Positions 8,100 through 15,691 of a stretch of 64,000 bases of DNA are shown here, in pieces (the first letter of the stretch is position 1; every line of letters begins with the position of its first letter). Under the pieces are notes generated by a model that made no database searches, was not told the DNA's origin, and saw nothing but the letters and a program-made list of their open reading frames with translations. Origin of the DNA: Nocardioides sp. Soil774 (GTDB taxonomy: Bacteria > Actinomycetota > Actinomycetes > Propionibacteriales > Nocardioidaceae); the NCBI RefSeq assembly GCF_001428125.1, contig NZ_LMSM01000009.1, positions 228,709 to 292,708 on the forward strand. Reading direction: 5' to 3'. The translations under genes were made by a program, and so were the position numbers.

Positions 8100-8217
8100 G
8101 CGGCCTCCGGTCGCTGGGCGGGGTGTGGTCGTGGGTGCCGACGTCGGCGGCGTGCAGCAGCAGGAGCACCACGGCGTAGGTCACGAGCGCCGCGACGCCG
8201 GAGGCGACGAGGACCAT
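8086..8217 (-). CDS. very small membrane protein (43 aa)
   Basis: A 43-codon frame starting ATG GTC CTC, encoding one transmembrane helix (LVASGVAALVTYAVVLLLL) followed by a polar, histidine-containing tail. It ends inside the TetR gene (14-base overlap) and lies 15 bases downstream of another small membrane gene, so the three look like one operon. No family recognised. Similar pairs of short one-helix proteins accompany oxidase or transporter complexes, but nothing here identifies a partner. Confidence 0.5.
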   Translation of the reverse strand: MVLVASGVAALVTYAVVLLLLHAADVGTHDHTPPSDRRPRDRC

Positions 8218-8232
8218 CACAGGATGCACGGG

Positions 8233-8421
8233 TCACGCTGCTTCGTCGAACGGACTCGCGCGCCGGGCCGCCGCAGCTTGGTGCGCAGGCGGCGCCGGCG
8301 GCTCGACCCGCCACTTGTCCAGGAAGTAGACGAGCGTGACGCCACCCATCGTCAGGCCCCCGGCGAGGAGGGCCACGGCGATGAAGGCGATCACTTCGAC
8401 GCTGGGCACGTGCACCACCAC
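8233..8421 (-). CDS. small membrane protein (62 aa)
   Basis: A 62-residue protein with one transmembrane helix (VIAFIAVALLAGGLTMGGVTLVYFL) and a cytoplasmic tail rich in Pro and Ala. Three consecutive GTG codons at the start make the exact initiation site uncertain. It is the first gene of a leftward group with the 43-residue protein and the TetR gene, and it is divergent from the DUF981 gene. Function unknown; the shape suggests an accessory subunit. Confidence 0.6.
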   Translation of the reverse strand: MVVHVPSVEVIAFIAVALLAGGLTMGGVTLVYFLDKWRVEPPAPPAHQAAAARRASPFDEAA

Positions 8422-8511
8422 TTTCAGATGAGAGGCCCGTCCAGGCCTGAGTTACGACACGATTAGTGTATCGGAAATGGCTCGATGCCCAACGATGCGG
8501 CTCAAGGAATC

Positions 8512-8533
8512 AAAACGCTATGCGTAGCGTTTT
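8512..8533. promoter_or_regulatory. perfect palindrome, candidate TetR operator
   Basis: AAAACGCTA and TAGCGTTTT form perfect 9-base arms around TGCG. It lies in the 209-base gap between the divergent small-membrane/TetR operon and the DUF981 gene, where a shared operator is expected. A second, weaker inverted repeat, ACACGATTAGTGT, lies at 8457-8469. The AAAA...TTTT ends could also act as a terminator for weak leftward or rightward transcription. Confidence 0.5.
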
Positions 8534-8630
8534 GTAGGAACAGCTCGCCTTGCCGCTCCTCCGGCGGCGTCCGCGGCGGGCGCATCCACACGAGCAGTGC
8601 CCGCACGGGCACGAAAGGAGCGTGGGCGAC

Positions 8631-9320
8631 GTGGTCGTCTACAACGAGCTGGTCGCACTGACCGCCGGCGCAGGGCTGCTGGGCTTCTCCGCATTCCTGG
8701 CACACCTGATCAAGGGCAAGCACATCGACAGCGAGGGCTGGGCCGGCTTCTTTGCCGTCACCGGTGTCCTGCTGCTGGCCCTCGGCATCCACACCACCGT
8801 CACGTGGCCGTTCGGGGGCAACGGATTCGAGTACGCCAACATCGCCTTCGGCCAGCCCGCGGCCGGGTTCGGGGCCCTGCTGCTCTTCGCAGCCGTCTAC
8901 CTCTGGCGCCACCGGACGCTGTACGCCGGCCCGGTCGGGGAGGCCAACGGTGCCACCCTGGCCGCCTTCAAGCCGGTCGGCATCTTCGTCGGAGCGCTCG
9001 GGCTCGCCATGGCAGTCCTGGCCATCGCCTTCGTCCGCTTCCAGCTCGGGGCTGCGCCCGCGGTGGAGCCGATCAGCGGTCGCTTCGGGCACCTGCCCGT
9101 CCTCGAGGCGCTCTTCCTCGGAGGTCTCTGGGGGATCGTCGCCCTCGGCGCCCTGCTGTTCGCCATCGCGCTCTGGACCGACCGCCCGCAGCTGATGCGC
9201 TGGGCCGTGTGGGCCTGGGTCGTCGGCGGAACGGTCTTCCTGCTGTTCGGCGCGATGAACTTCTACACGCACATCGGGATGTACTACAACATCGAGCACG
9301 GGACCATGCACAAGTGGTGA
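8631..9320 (+). CDS. DUF981 family membrane protein
   Basis: A 229-residue membrane protein with six to seven hydrophobic segments, containing the family-like stretches GIHTTVTWPFGG, ANIAFGQPAAGFGALLL and a C-terminal AMNFYTHIGMYYNIEHG with several histidines and tyrosines. It matches the uncharacterised DUF981 family. The GTG at 8631 lies 10 bases after AAAGGAG; an upstream GTG at 8622 is too close to that site. It is the last chromosomal gene before the tRNA-His junction and ends in the strong hairpin at 9343-9372. Confidence 0.8.
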   Translation: MVVYNELVALTAGAGLLGFSAFLAHLIKGKHIDSEGWAGFFAVTGVLLLALGIHTTVTWPFGGNGFEYANIAFGQPAAGFGALLLFAAVYLWRHRTLYAGPVGEANGATLAAFKPVGIFVGALGLAMAVLAIAFVRFQLGAAPAVEPISGRFGHLPVLEALFLGGLWGIVALGALLFAIALWTDRPQLMRWAVWAWVVGGTVFLLFGAMNFYTHIGMYYNIEHGTMHKW

Positions 9321-9342
9321 GGTGACTCCTCCGACAACGACT

Positions 9343-9372
9343 CGAGCCCCCGGCCTGCAGGCCGGGGGCTCG
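9343..9372. terminator. GC hairpin terminator at the left element junction
   Basis: CGAGCCCCCGGCC / GGCCGGGGGCTCG, 13-base perfect arms with a TGCA loop. It can terminate DUF981 from the left. Read from the other side it is what stood downstream of tRNA-His before the element inserted, since it ends 6 bases from the 28-base tRNA copy. The outer bases CGAGCCCC...GGGGCTCGATC also occur in the hairpin at 29398-29434. Confidence 0.8.
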
Positions 9373-9378
9373 ATCCAT

Positions 9379-9406
9379 TGGGGTGAGTAACGGGACTTGA
9401 ACCCGC
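9379..9406. repeat. left attachment site (tRNA-His 3'-end duplicate)
   Basis: 28 bases identical to 29442-29469, which is the 3' end of the tRNA-His gene including CCA, the acceptor strand and part of the T arm. Beyond base 9406 the similarity stops, so this is not a second tRNA. Such duplicates mark the far end of elements integrated by tyrosine recombinases. The distance from core to core is 20,063 bases. Confidence 0.9.
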
Positions 9407-9462
9407 CATCGAGCCGGTCCTGGCCGCGTGGCCAGAGTCCCCGCAATCTACCTGCGGATCCA

Positions 9463-9508
9463 AGCGGTCGCCAGCGGTTTCGAGCGGTTGCAAGCGGTGC
9501 TGAGCGGT
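9463..9508 (+). repeat. five AGCGGT repeats with 10-base period
   Basis: AGCGGT begins at 9463, 9473, 9483, 9493 and 9503, exactly one helical turn apart; the four bases between copies vary. They lie between the left attachment core and the excisionase-like gene. Phased short direct repeats at this place suit cooperative binding by an excisionase or recombination directionality factor, or by the integrase. Function inferred from position. Confidence 0.8.
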
Positions 9509-9513
9509 GCGTT

Positions 9514-9534
9514 TGCCCCCCAAGCTGCCCCCCA
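9514..9534 (+). repeat. integrase arm-type repeats, left end
   Basis: TGCCCCCCA occurs twice, at 9514-9522 and 9526-9534. The same nonamer occurs three times direct and once inverted at the right end (29331-29383). Shared short repeats near both attachment cores are typical arm-binding sites for tyrosine integrases. Confidence 0.7.
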
Positions 9535-9569
9535 TTGCGCCCGCGCGGCCACGGCGGACGGTCGCCGCC

Positions 9570-9956
9570 ATGACGAGCATCGACGACGACTTCAAGACCC
9601 TCCGCTGCTACTCCCGGCAGGAGGCAGCCGAGATGCTCAAGGTCAAGGACTCCATCCTCAAGAGCCTGGTGTCGAAGAGGGCAGTGCCCCACCAACGCAC
9701 CGGGAAGCCCGGCAAGCGGCAGAGGGGAGTCTGGTTCACCTACGACGACATCCTCCAGATCGGACGGATGCTGCCCGACCTACTGTCTGGGCGGCAGGCG
9801 AACAGCCGCGCCGAGGTCCCCGTCACCGCAACGGAGCTGACCGGGGGTGAGCACCCTGTAGAACCAGACGCCGTCATCGCGAGGGCCATCACCGTGGACA
9901 TCTCAGAGGATGAGCTTGCTCGATTCCGCTCGCTCGCATCTCTGCCGCGTCGGTGA
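9570..9956 (+). CDS. excisionase-like helix-turn-helix protein
   Basis: A 128-residue protein with an N-terminal winged HTH of the excisionase/MerR class: YSRQEAAEMLKVKDSILKSLVSKRAVPHQR, then a wing VWFTYDDILQIGRML. The C-terminal 50 residues are acidic and have no recognised domain. It is the first gene inside the left attachment site and lies beside the phased repeats, which supports a role as recombination directionality factor. In the circular form it would sit beside the attachment site, divergent from the integrase. ATG after GTCGCCGCC; no strong Shine-Dalgarno sequence. Confidence 0.75.
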   Translation: MTSIDDDFKTLRCYSRQEAAEMLKVKDSILKSLVSKRAVPHQRTGKPGKRQRGVWFTYDDILQIGRMLPDLLSGRQANSRAEVPVTATELTGGEHPVEPDAVIARAITVDISEDELARFRSLASLPRR

Positions 9957-10024
9957 GCGGAAGGGCCCCGTCTCGACCGTCATCGTGATTCAAGGACACC
10001 CGGTGTGTCGGCCGCGGTCGGCGG

Positions 10025-10496
10025 TCAATTCACTGAAGCCGGGGCTTCCGGCGGGTGAGGGCGCGGTCTGCCAACTCGGAGTCCCAGCGCTTCGTTCATC
10101 TGCTCGAACCCCACACGGGTGCGGTCAAGCAACTGCGCGCCGGAATGGAATGAGCGCCCCACTGAAGGTCTCTGACTGCTGCAGCAGCGTCCGGCCACCC
10201 GACAACGGCGTGAGTGTGCAGCGGTGCCGGCCGTCGAAGACGCCGGGCATGCCGACGCGCCCCAGGCACTCCACGTACCGGTGCTCGTCCACGGCGGTGA
10301 CCCAGGGCTTGAACCTCATCGGCCGACCACCGGGCGGATGGATCGTCAGGTCGAGACGTCCGCCGAACGCCAGCATGCCGGACGCTGAGGTGATGAACGG
10401 GTTCCACTCGCCGTATGCCGGCAGGGTGGTGAGGGTCTCCCACACGTCCTCGACCGGTGCGTGCAAGGTGACGTGGGTGGTGATGATCTTGCTCAT
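10025..10496 (-). pseudogene. SRPBCC/polyketide-cyclase-like protein, frameshifted
   Basis: From ATG 10496 the frame encodes a START/SRPBCC fold (VTLHAPVEDVWETLTTLPAYGEWNPF, then RTLLQQSETFSGALIPF) but stops at 10125 after 123 residues. In the neighbouring frame the expected last helix continues at once (LLDRTRVGFEQMNEALGLR) to a stop at 10025. A single-base gain, or loss of two, near 10133 explains this. A family member is normally about 145-160 residues. It could be a sequencing error, but it lies among other decayed genes. Confidence 0.75.
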
Positions 10497-10535
10497 GTCA
10501 GGCGCCGGCGGCGTCCGAGCCTGAGGCGCTCGGAG

Positions 10536-10787
10536 GTGGAGGCGCTGCGGGATGCGCGCGCAGAGGGTGCGCGCCTGCTGTCCCTACCGCCGGCGCCGAA
10601 GGAGCCACAACCTCCTGACGACCACCCTGAGTGGGTGCTCGCCAAGGACCTTGCAGCGGAGATGGGTGTCGGTGGCGGCTGGGTGGTGCATCAACGCGCG
10701 CGTCGCGGACGGCTGCCGTACGTCACCGGCGTGGACGGGACGAGGTGGTTCCGACGGGACCTCGCCGAGATGGCGGTACGCGCCTAG
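10536..10787 (+). CDS. short helix-turn-helix protein, possibly a remnant
   Basis: An 83-codon frame from GTG 10536; its C-terminal half (WVLAKDLAAEMGVGGGWVV, then GRLPYVTGVDGTRWFRRDLAEMA) resembles an excisionase/HTH_17 DNA-binding domain with a wing. The N-terminal part is charged and low in structure. The frame is open upstream only antisense to the broken SRPBCC gene, so a truncated N-terminus is likely. No clear ribosome-binding site. Confidence 0.4.
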   Translation: MEALRDARAEGARLLSLPPAPKEPQPPDDHPEWVLAKDLAAEMGVGGGWVVHQRARRGRLPYVTGVDGTRWFRRDLAEMAVRA

Positions 10788-10813
10788 GATGCGGCAAGGC
10801 GGAAAGAGGATGC

Positions 10814-11242
10814 CTAGCGGCGGGTCGTGACTTGCGCGGCCGCGTTCGTCTGGGCGCTTGGTCCCGTGAGTCCAACACGCGGCTGAAGGCTGAACTCGGC
10901 GTTGCCTCGCCGGCCGTTCATCGGGTTTTTGTTTCCGGGTACAGGCCCGGCAGGCACCGAGCCCGCGACCCGCACGAGGACGCGCGCCCCAGCGCCTTCA
11001 AGCTGACACACCAGCTCCTCGTACAGTTGATGACGGCCCTTGCTGCGGCTCCGCCACCCGCTCAACGCCCGCTCGAGACCGTTCCAGAACGCCGTCACCG
11101 CCGGCAACGCGAGCACCAGGTTCTTGGTGGCGGCCAGCCGAGCAACCTCGGCGTCGAGCGCAGCCTCGAGGACCGGGTCGAGGTTTGTGGTGGTGGTCCT
11201 CGCAATGCATGCGGCGTCGGCGGCGGCGTGGCACGCGCACAC
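10814..11242 (-). CDS. hypothetical protein at operon end
   Basis: A 142-codon frame from a GTG 9 bases after the stop of the membrane protein gene on the same strand. Its middle part looks like real helical coding sequence (LDPVLEAALDAEVARLAATKNL and AVTAFWNGLERALSGWRSR), while the last 40 residues are low complexity. No family recognised. If real it is the last gene of the leftward GH15/SDR operon. Competing frames on the plus strand are longer but look like shadows. Confidence 0.4.
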   Translation of the reverse strand: MCACHAAADAACIARTTTTNLDPVLEAALDAEVARLAATKNLVLALPAVTAFWNGLERALSGWRSRSKGRHQLYEELVCQLEGAGARVLVRVAGSVPAGPVPGNKNPMNGRRGNAEFSLQPRVGLTGPSAQTNAAAQVTTRR

Positions 11243-11251
11243 CTATCATGG

Positions 11252-12028
11252 CTACCTCGGCGTCGACGGGGACAGGTGCGCGGCGAGCGCGCAGGCTCCC
11301 GCGAGGCAACCGCAGGTGACCTCCACCAGCTGCAGCCTCAGGTGGTCGTGCTCGGCGAGCATGCCGCCAAGGACCAGCCCGAGTCCCGAGATGAGAATGA
11401 CGGCGGCTGCGATGCGGTGCCGACCGGGGACCACAGCGACACGCAGTCCGGAGAGGCCGAGGAGGATGGCCCACCCTGTGTCGCGGAAGCTGTTGCTCGC
11501 GCCGGTGGCGTTGTGAGCCACGAGGTTCCACTGGGAGACGACAAGGGTTGCTGTGATGAGCATGCACATCCAGCCTGCGACGGGAGCCCAGTGAGCCTTC
11601 GCGGGATGGTGGGCAGCGTCCTCCAGGCGGCGGGTGCGTTGGTTAGTTGCGGCCGCGTCGGCATGGGCCCGGTCCGTGTTGACCATCTCGCCGGGAGCGA
11701 CCCCTGGGTGCACCACGCCGTCGCGGACCTGCCGAAGCTCTCGACGCGGAGAGAACCCCGAGACGGCGTCGTAGAGCACGCCACCGCGGACGCTGCACCC
11801 CACGCCAAGGAGCAGCATCACGGTGCCCGTCACGGACAGCGGTCCGGACAGCAGCACCACGCCGACACTTAGGACGACGGCACCGCTAAGGGCTCCGATG
11901 AGTCCGCCCCAGACCCAACGGGGCCGGACCAGGTGCCGGGCCCGCCGACCACCGGGTGTTGCGGCATGGGAGCTTGCGGCGTCGGCGGTTATGTCGGCGC
12001 CGCGCTGCAGGGGTCGGGGTGTCGTCAT
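11252..12028 (-). CDS. membrane protein of unknown function (258 aa)
   Basis: A 258-residue protein with about six hydrophobic segments in pairs: residues 36-90 (GGLIGALSGAVVLSVGVVLL and SVTGTVMLLLGVGC), then 150-245 (CMLITATLVVSQWNLV, AAAVILISGLGLVLGGML and CGCLAGACALAAHL). A polar loop separates the groups. No family recognised. Its ATG overlaps the stop of the upstream gene (ATGA), so it is translationally coupled to the small membrane protein and the SDR. Confidence 0.75.
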   Translation of the reverse strand: MTTPRPLQRGADITADAASSHAATPGGRRARHLVRPRWVWGGLIGALSGAVVLSVGVVLLSGPLSVTGTVMLLLGVGCSVRGGVLYDAVSGFSPRRELRQVRDGVVHPGVAPGEMVNTDRAHADAAATNQRTRRLEDAAHHPAKAHWAPVAGWMCMLITATLVVSQWNLVAHNATGASNSFRDTGWAILLGLSGLRVAVVPGRHRIAAAVILISGLGLVLGGMLAEHDHLRLQLVEVTCGCLAGACALAAHLSPSTPR

Positions 12029-12402
12029 CGCCGGACCTCCTGCACGTCGAGCGCTGAGAAGCCCAGGGCCGTGACCGCGCTCACGAGTGCGAGGCACCTG
12101 CGCTTCGGTGAGACCGCCGCCAGGGCGACCATGCTGGCGGCATGCGTCACCTCGATAGCGACGTCCAACTCCCGCACCCACGGTCGACGTTCGCTCGATA
12201 CCGGGGCCCGCTGCTGCAACCGAGAGGCAGCGAGGCCTATGACCGACTGGGCGAGGTAGCGGGCTCCCAGGATGCGGACCGCCGCGCGCTCGTGCTGCTG
12301 GGTTCGTCCTCCACAGAGTCGCAGTGCCACCTCCGGACGGGTCAGGTTCACCAGGCCGAGACCGAGCCGGACAACATCGACCAGACGCCAAGTCCTGTTC
12401 AT
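12025..12402 (-). CDS. small membrane protein (125 aa), DUF4267-like
   Basis: A 125-residue protein with three to four weak hydrophobic helices ([65 protein letters not shown]). The RxLGARxLxQ segment resembles small DUF4267-like membrane proteins, but the match is by eye only. It overlaps both neighbours by four bases. It is probably part of one operon with the SDR and the larger membrane protein. Confidence 0.7.
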   Translation of the reverse strand: MNRTWRLVDVVRLGLGLVNLTRPEVALRLCGGRTQQHERAAVRILGARYLAQSVIGLAASRLQQRAPVSSERRPWVRELDVAIEVTHAASMVALAAVSPKRRCLALVSAVTALGFSALDVQEVRR

Positions 12403-13415
12403 GCCGTCCTCCTTGCGCGTACGGCGAGCCCGCCGGCGAGCGATAGGGCCGTGACGCCGAGGGCACGGCGGTGCTGCGAGGCCCACTGCTGCGGCGAGTG
12501 CGCGATGGCACGGTCGTCGAAGACTCCGTGGGCGCCGTGGTCGTGACCGTCCTCGCCGTCGACCGGTTCCCACAGGTTGGTCTTCTGGTCGGCGGGGCGG
12601 GGCGTGTCCGTCTGCTGCGATGCCACGCCGGTGCGGGCGAGGTAGCGGTCCAGTAGTCCCCCTGCGACACGGTTCGCCACGATGGTGGCGGCGGTGGTGG
12701 CGCCCACCCAGTACGCCCGCCGTTGAGGGTGTGCCGCGGCGTAGAGGACGGCGCGAGCAGCGACCTCCGGTTGGTAGAACGGTGGGACTGGTTGGGCCTG
12801 CATGGGCAGTCGGGACGACACCCACCTGAACTGGGGGGTGTTGACGCCCGGCATGGCGACCGAGGTGACGTGGACGTTGCTGTGCTCGTGGCGCAACTCG
12901 GTGAGCAGTGACTCGTGGAACCCCCACATGGCGTGCTTCGCGCCGCAGTAGGGGGACTGGAGAGGGATGCCGCGGTGGGCCAGGGCGGACCCGACCTGGA
13001 CGATCACCCCGCGGTCGCGGGGCAGCATCCTTGTCAGGGCGGCGCGGGTGCCGTTGACGAAGCCGAGGTAGGTGACTTCGGTGACGCGACGGAACTCCTC
13101 GGGGTCGATGTCGACGAAGCGTGCGAACACCGAGGTGAACGCGTCGTTGACCCACACGTCGATGGGGCCGAGCTCAGCCTCGACCCGGTCTGCGGCCTGC
13201 TCGACGGCGTGATGGTCGGCGGTGTCCACCGTGATGGTCAACGGGTCGCCGCCGAGGTCACGGACTTCACGCGCCGCTGCCTGCAGACCGGTGCTGCCAC
13301 GCGCGAGCAGCGCCACGTGGTCGCCTTCGCGGGCGAACAGGCGGGCGCTGGCCCGGCCGATGCCACCGGATGCTCCGGTGATGACGACAATGCGTGGGCT
13401 CTTCTTGAGTTCCAT
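12399..13415 (-). CDS. SDR-family oxidoreductase with C-terminal membrane-like tail
   Basis: A 338-residue short-chain dehydrogenase. The cofactor motif is [14 protein letters not shown], the NAG-type motif is replaced by VNDAFTS, and the catalytic Tyr/Lys appear as SPYCGAKHA. This belongs to the longer SDR group common next to GH15 genes in actinobacteria. The last 40 residues include a hydrophobic stretch ([17 protein letters not shown]) and may attach to the membrane. The ATG follows AGGAGGAG, which rules out the longer in-frame start. It is coupled to the downstream small membrane protein. Confidence 0.88.
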   Translation of the reverse strand: MELKKSPRIVVITGASGGIGRASARLFAREGDHVALLARGSTGLQAAAREVRDLGGDPLTITVDTADHHAVEQAADRVEAELGPIDVWVNDAFTSVFARFVDIDPEEFRRVTEVTYLGFVNGTRAALTRMLPRDRGVIVQVGSALAHRGIPLQSPYCGAKHAMWGFHESLLTELRHEHSNVHVTSVAMPGVNTPQFRWVSSRLPMQAQPVPPFYQPEVAARAVLYAAAHPQRRAYWVGATTAATIVANRVAGGLLDRYLARTGVASQQTDTPRPADQKTNLWEPVDGEDGHDHGAHGVFDDRAIAHSPQQWASQHRRALGVTALSLAGGLAVRARRTA

Positions 13416-13465
13416 CTGCTCCTCCTGGGGGAGTCGTGTGTTGGGTTCCTTGCGGGGCGGGCCGC

Positions 13466-15274
13466 TCACCTGGCGCGGGCCTGAAAGCCGTGCGAGCTCA
13501 CACCGGCCTCACCCAGGCGGTGGGCGGTCTCGATCAGTTGGGCGTGTACGAAGGCCTGGGGCAGGTTGCCGCGCAGCTGTCGTTGGACGACGTCGTACTC
13601 CTCGGCCAGTAGGCCCGGGGGGCCCATGGCGGCGCGGTTGCGCTCGAACCAGCGCAGCGCGTCCTCTCGTCGGCCGAGGTTGAGGAGGGCGAGCGAGAGC
13701 CAGAACCCGCAGAGGACGAACGCACCCTCACTCTCGTGCAGTGGGCGGTTGTCGTCGTGGCGGAACCGGTAGACGAAACCGTCATCGGTCAGCTCCTCCA
13801 GTACCGCCCGGATGGTCGCGAGGTTGCGGGGGTCGTTGGGGACGACTGCGCCTCGGATGCCGGGCAGGAGAAGCGCGGCGTCGACGGAGTCGTCGAGAGG
13901 TGAACGTTGCCACCGTCCGGAGGTGTGCCGGCAGTCCCGGTCAGCTGAGGTGATCAGCTCCTCGGCGTGTCGGCGCCACGTAGCAGCGTCGTCGCCGTGG
14001 CTGCCCAGAGTCGGCGCATCTGCGGCGGCTCGCAGGCCGGCGGCGCACATGAGCCTTGAGTGGGCCCACCGGCGATCGTCGATCTCCCAGATCCCGGCGT
14101 CGGGGTCCTGGTCACGTTTGCGGATGGCCTCGACGAGCGTGGTGACGGCGCGGCGGCCGTCGTCGTGCAGCCGGCCGCGGCCCTCGGCCGCGGCGAGCAG
14201 GAGCAGCGCCTCACCGAGCGCGTCGAGCTGGAACTGATGGTTGACCCAGTTACCGGTCCGCACCGGGGCCCCGGGGTATCCCGGAAGCGTGACGTCGTGC
14301 TCGTCTGGGACCCGACCTCCCGTCACCGTGTATGCGGGCCGCAGGTCCGGGCCGTCCGCGAGTACGCGCTCGGACACGAACTCAACAGCGCTGTCGAGCA
14401 GCGTGTGGTCACCGATGATGGCTGCTGCTCGCCCGGCGTAGCACTGGTCGCGGATCCAGGCGTACCGGTAGTCGTAGTTGCGCCCCTGGGCGGCGCGCTC
14501 CGGCAGCGAGGTGGTGGCGGCCGCAACCATCGCACCAGTGCTGGACGTGAGGCCGCGCAGGATGGCATAGGAATGACTGGATGCTCCCGGAGTCGCGGAA
14601 GCGCTCATGTCGGGAGTCGCTTCGTGCCACGCGCGCAGAGTGCGGTCCCACAGCTCCTCCGGGTCGGGCAACCGCCGGGGGAGCTCGCCACGCGAGATCT
14701 CGAGCACCAGGTCGCGGGACTCGCCAGCGGGTACCACCAGGTCCAGGACGAGTCGCCCGTCCTCCAGGTGGGCGTGCTCGGTGGAACCGGTCCATCGGTA
14801 GGCGAGCTCGCCGGAGTGACCGTGCCAGTGCCCGTCCTCGCTGCGAGCTACCGTCATCGTCCGGGCGCCGAAGTCCGCCCGCAGATCCAGCCCGACGTGG
14901 ACGTGGGCGACGCCTAGCGTTGCTTCGATCCGGCGCAGCAGCACGACCCGGTGCGGGTCGCCGGGAAACGCGAGCGCTTCGCGGCACTCGGTCACGGCGT
15001 TGGTCGAGACCCATCGGCTGCGCCAGATCAAGGTCTCCGGCTCGTAGTAGCCGCCCCACACGAACCGGTCGTCCGCAGGGCTCAGGCCGTACCCGCCGTG
15101 GCCGCCCAGCAGGCTGGAGAACACCGCGTCGTCGTGCCAGCTCGGTGCGCACATGAACGCGATGTCCCCGCGGGGCCCCACCAGGGCGCCACGCTCGCCG
15201 TCGGCGATGAGCGCGTACTGACGCAGCACCTGCGGGACCGGGTGGATGACCTCACCGGTCGCTCGTCGCGTCAT
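13466..15274 (-). CDS. glycoside hydrolase family 15 (glucoamylase/trehalase-like)
   Basis: A 602-residue enzyme with an N-terminal beta-sandwich (about 1-230) and a C-terminal (alpha/alpha)6 barrel. GH15 landmarks are [36 protein letters not shown] with the catalytic acid Glu, and [26 protein letters not shown] with the second Glu. Actinobacterial members hydrolyse alpha-glucans or trehalose; which one cannot be decided here. No signal peptide, so cytoplasmic. It heads a leftward operon and is divergent from the ZIP gene. Confidence 0.9.
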   Translation of the reverse strand: MTRRATGEVIHPVPQVLRQYALIADGERGALVGPRGDIAFMCAPSWHDDAVFSSLLGGHGGYGLSPADDRFVWGGYYEPETLIWRSRWVSTNAVTECREALAFPGDPHRVVLLRRIEATLGVAHVHVGLDLRADFGARTMTVARSEDGHWHGHSGELAYRWTGSTEHAHLEDGRLVLDLVVPAGESRDLVLEISRGELPRRLPDPEELWDRTLRAWHEATPDMSASATPGASSHSYAILRGLTSSTGAMVAAATTSLPERAAQGRNYDYRYAWIRDQCYAGRAAAIIGDHTLLDSAVEFVSERVLADGPDLRPAYTVTGGRVPDEHDVTLPGYPGAPVRTGNWVNHQFQLDALGEALLLLAAAEGRGRLHDDGRRAVTTLVEAIRKRDQDPDAGIWEIDDRRWAHSRLMCAAGLRAAADAPTLGSHGDDAATWRRHAEELITSADRDCRHTSGRWQRSPLDDSVDAALLLPGIRGAVVPNDPRNLATIRAVLEELTDDGFVYRFRHDDNRPLHESEGAFVLCGFWLSLALLNLGRREDALRWFERNRAAMGPPGLLAEEYDVVQRQLRGNLPQAFVHAQLIETAHRLGEAGVSSHGFQARAR

Positions 15275-15580
15275 CGACCCACGACCACTGTCCGCGGATC
15301 CACTGTTGCTCCGGTCATGCGGCCCTCCCATTCGATGCGCAACGGCATGTATGCTGTGACGCAACGAAAGCACGATGAGGGAAGGGACACAAGGTGCGAC
15401 TTCATCCGCCGCGGCGAGCCCCAGGCATGGCGCCGATGTCGACGTCGGACGACCCCACCACCTCCCCACCACCTCTCGGTCTCGCCGCAGTTCCCGCCCA
15501 CGCCGCCTGTCCCGCCCCGCGCGACGCCCGGCAGCTGTCGCATCACGCCCAGTCCTCCCGGCGAGCCGACACCCCCAACA
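15275..15580. other. divergent intergenic region without a supported gene
   Basis: This is the first part of the 362-base gap between the GH15 start and the leader peptide gene. The short open frames here are proline- and arginine-rich and lack ribosome-binding sites. It must contain promoters for both directions. A possible -10 element TATGCT lies at 15350-15355, but no convincing -35 box accompanies it. The rest of the gap, 15581-15636, holds the AACGAGCAAG repeats and the ribosome-binding site. Confidence 0.5.
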
Positions 15581-15627
15581 AACGAGCAAGCCCAACGAGC
15601 AAGCCAACGAGTAACGCAACGAGCAAG
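15581..15627 (+). repeat. AACGAGCAAG direct repeats in the ZIP 5' leader
   Basis: AACGAGCAAG occurs at 15581, 15594 and 15618, with a degenerate copy AACGAGTAAC at 15606; spacing is 12-13 bases. The last copy runs into the AAGGAG ribosome-binding site of the 17-codon leader gene. A-rich repeats in an otherwise GC-rich leader may bind a regulator or keep the mRNA unfolded. Confidence 0.65.
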
Positions 15628-15636
15628 GAGACCGCC

Positions 15637-15690
15637 ATGCTGAACGAACCTTCCCTGAGCACCGCACTGCTCCTGCGACCTTCCTGCTGA
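15637..15690 (+). CDS. 17-residue leader peptide upstream of ZIP transporter
   Basis: An ATG with a textbook AAGGAG six bases upstream opens a 17-codon frame, MLNEPSLSTALLLRPSC, that stops one base before the ATG of the ZIP gene. The ribosome-binding signal belongs to this peptide and not to the transporter, so transporter translation probably depends on reinitiation. The peptide is hydrophobic in the middle and ends in Cys. It is a regulatory leader candidate; nothing shows which signal it would read. Confidence 0.6.
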   Translation: MLNEPSLSTALLLRPSC

Positions 15691-15691
15691 C

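Noticed and set aside
9379..9440. A second tRNA-His gene at the left edge of the element
   Set aside because: Only the 28 bases of the 3' end match; the anticodon arm, D arm and 5' acceptor strand are absent, so it is an attachment-site duplicate.
9379..15274. Antiviral defence island in the element
   Set aside because: No restriction, nuclease, retron, Abi-toxin or CBASS signature was seen; the CPBP and TMEM175 genes alone are not enough to claim defence.
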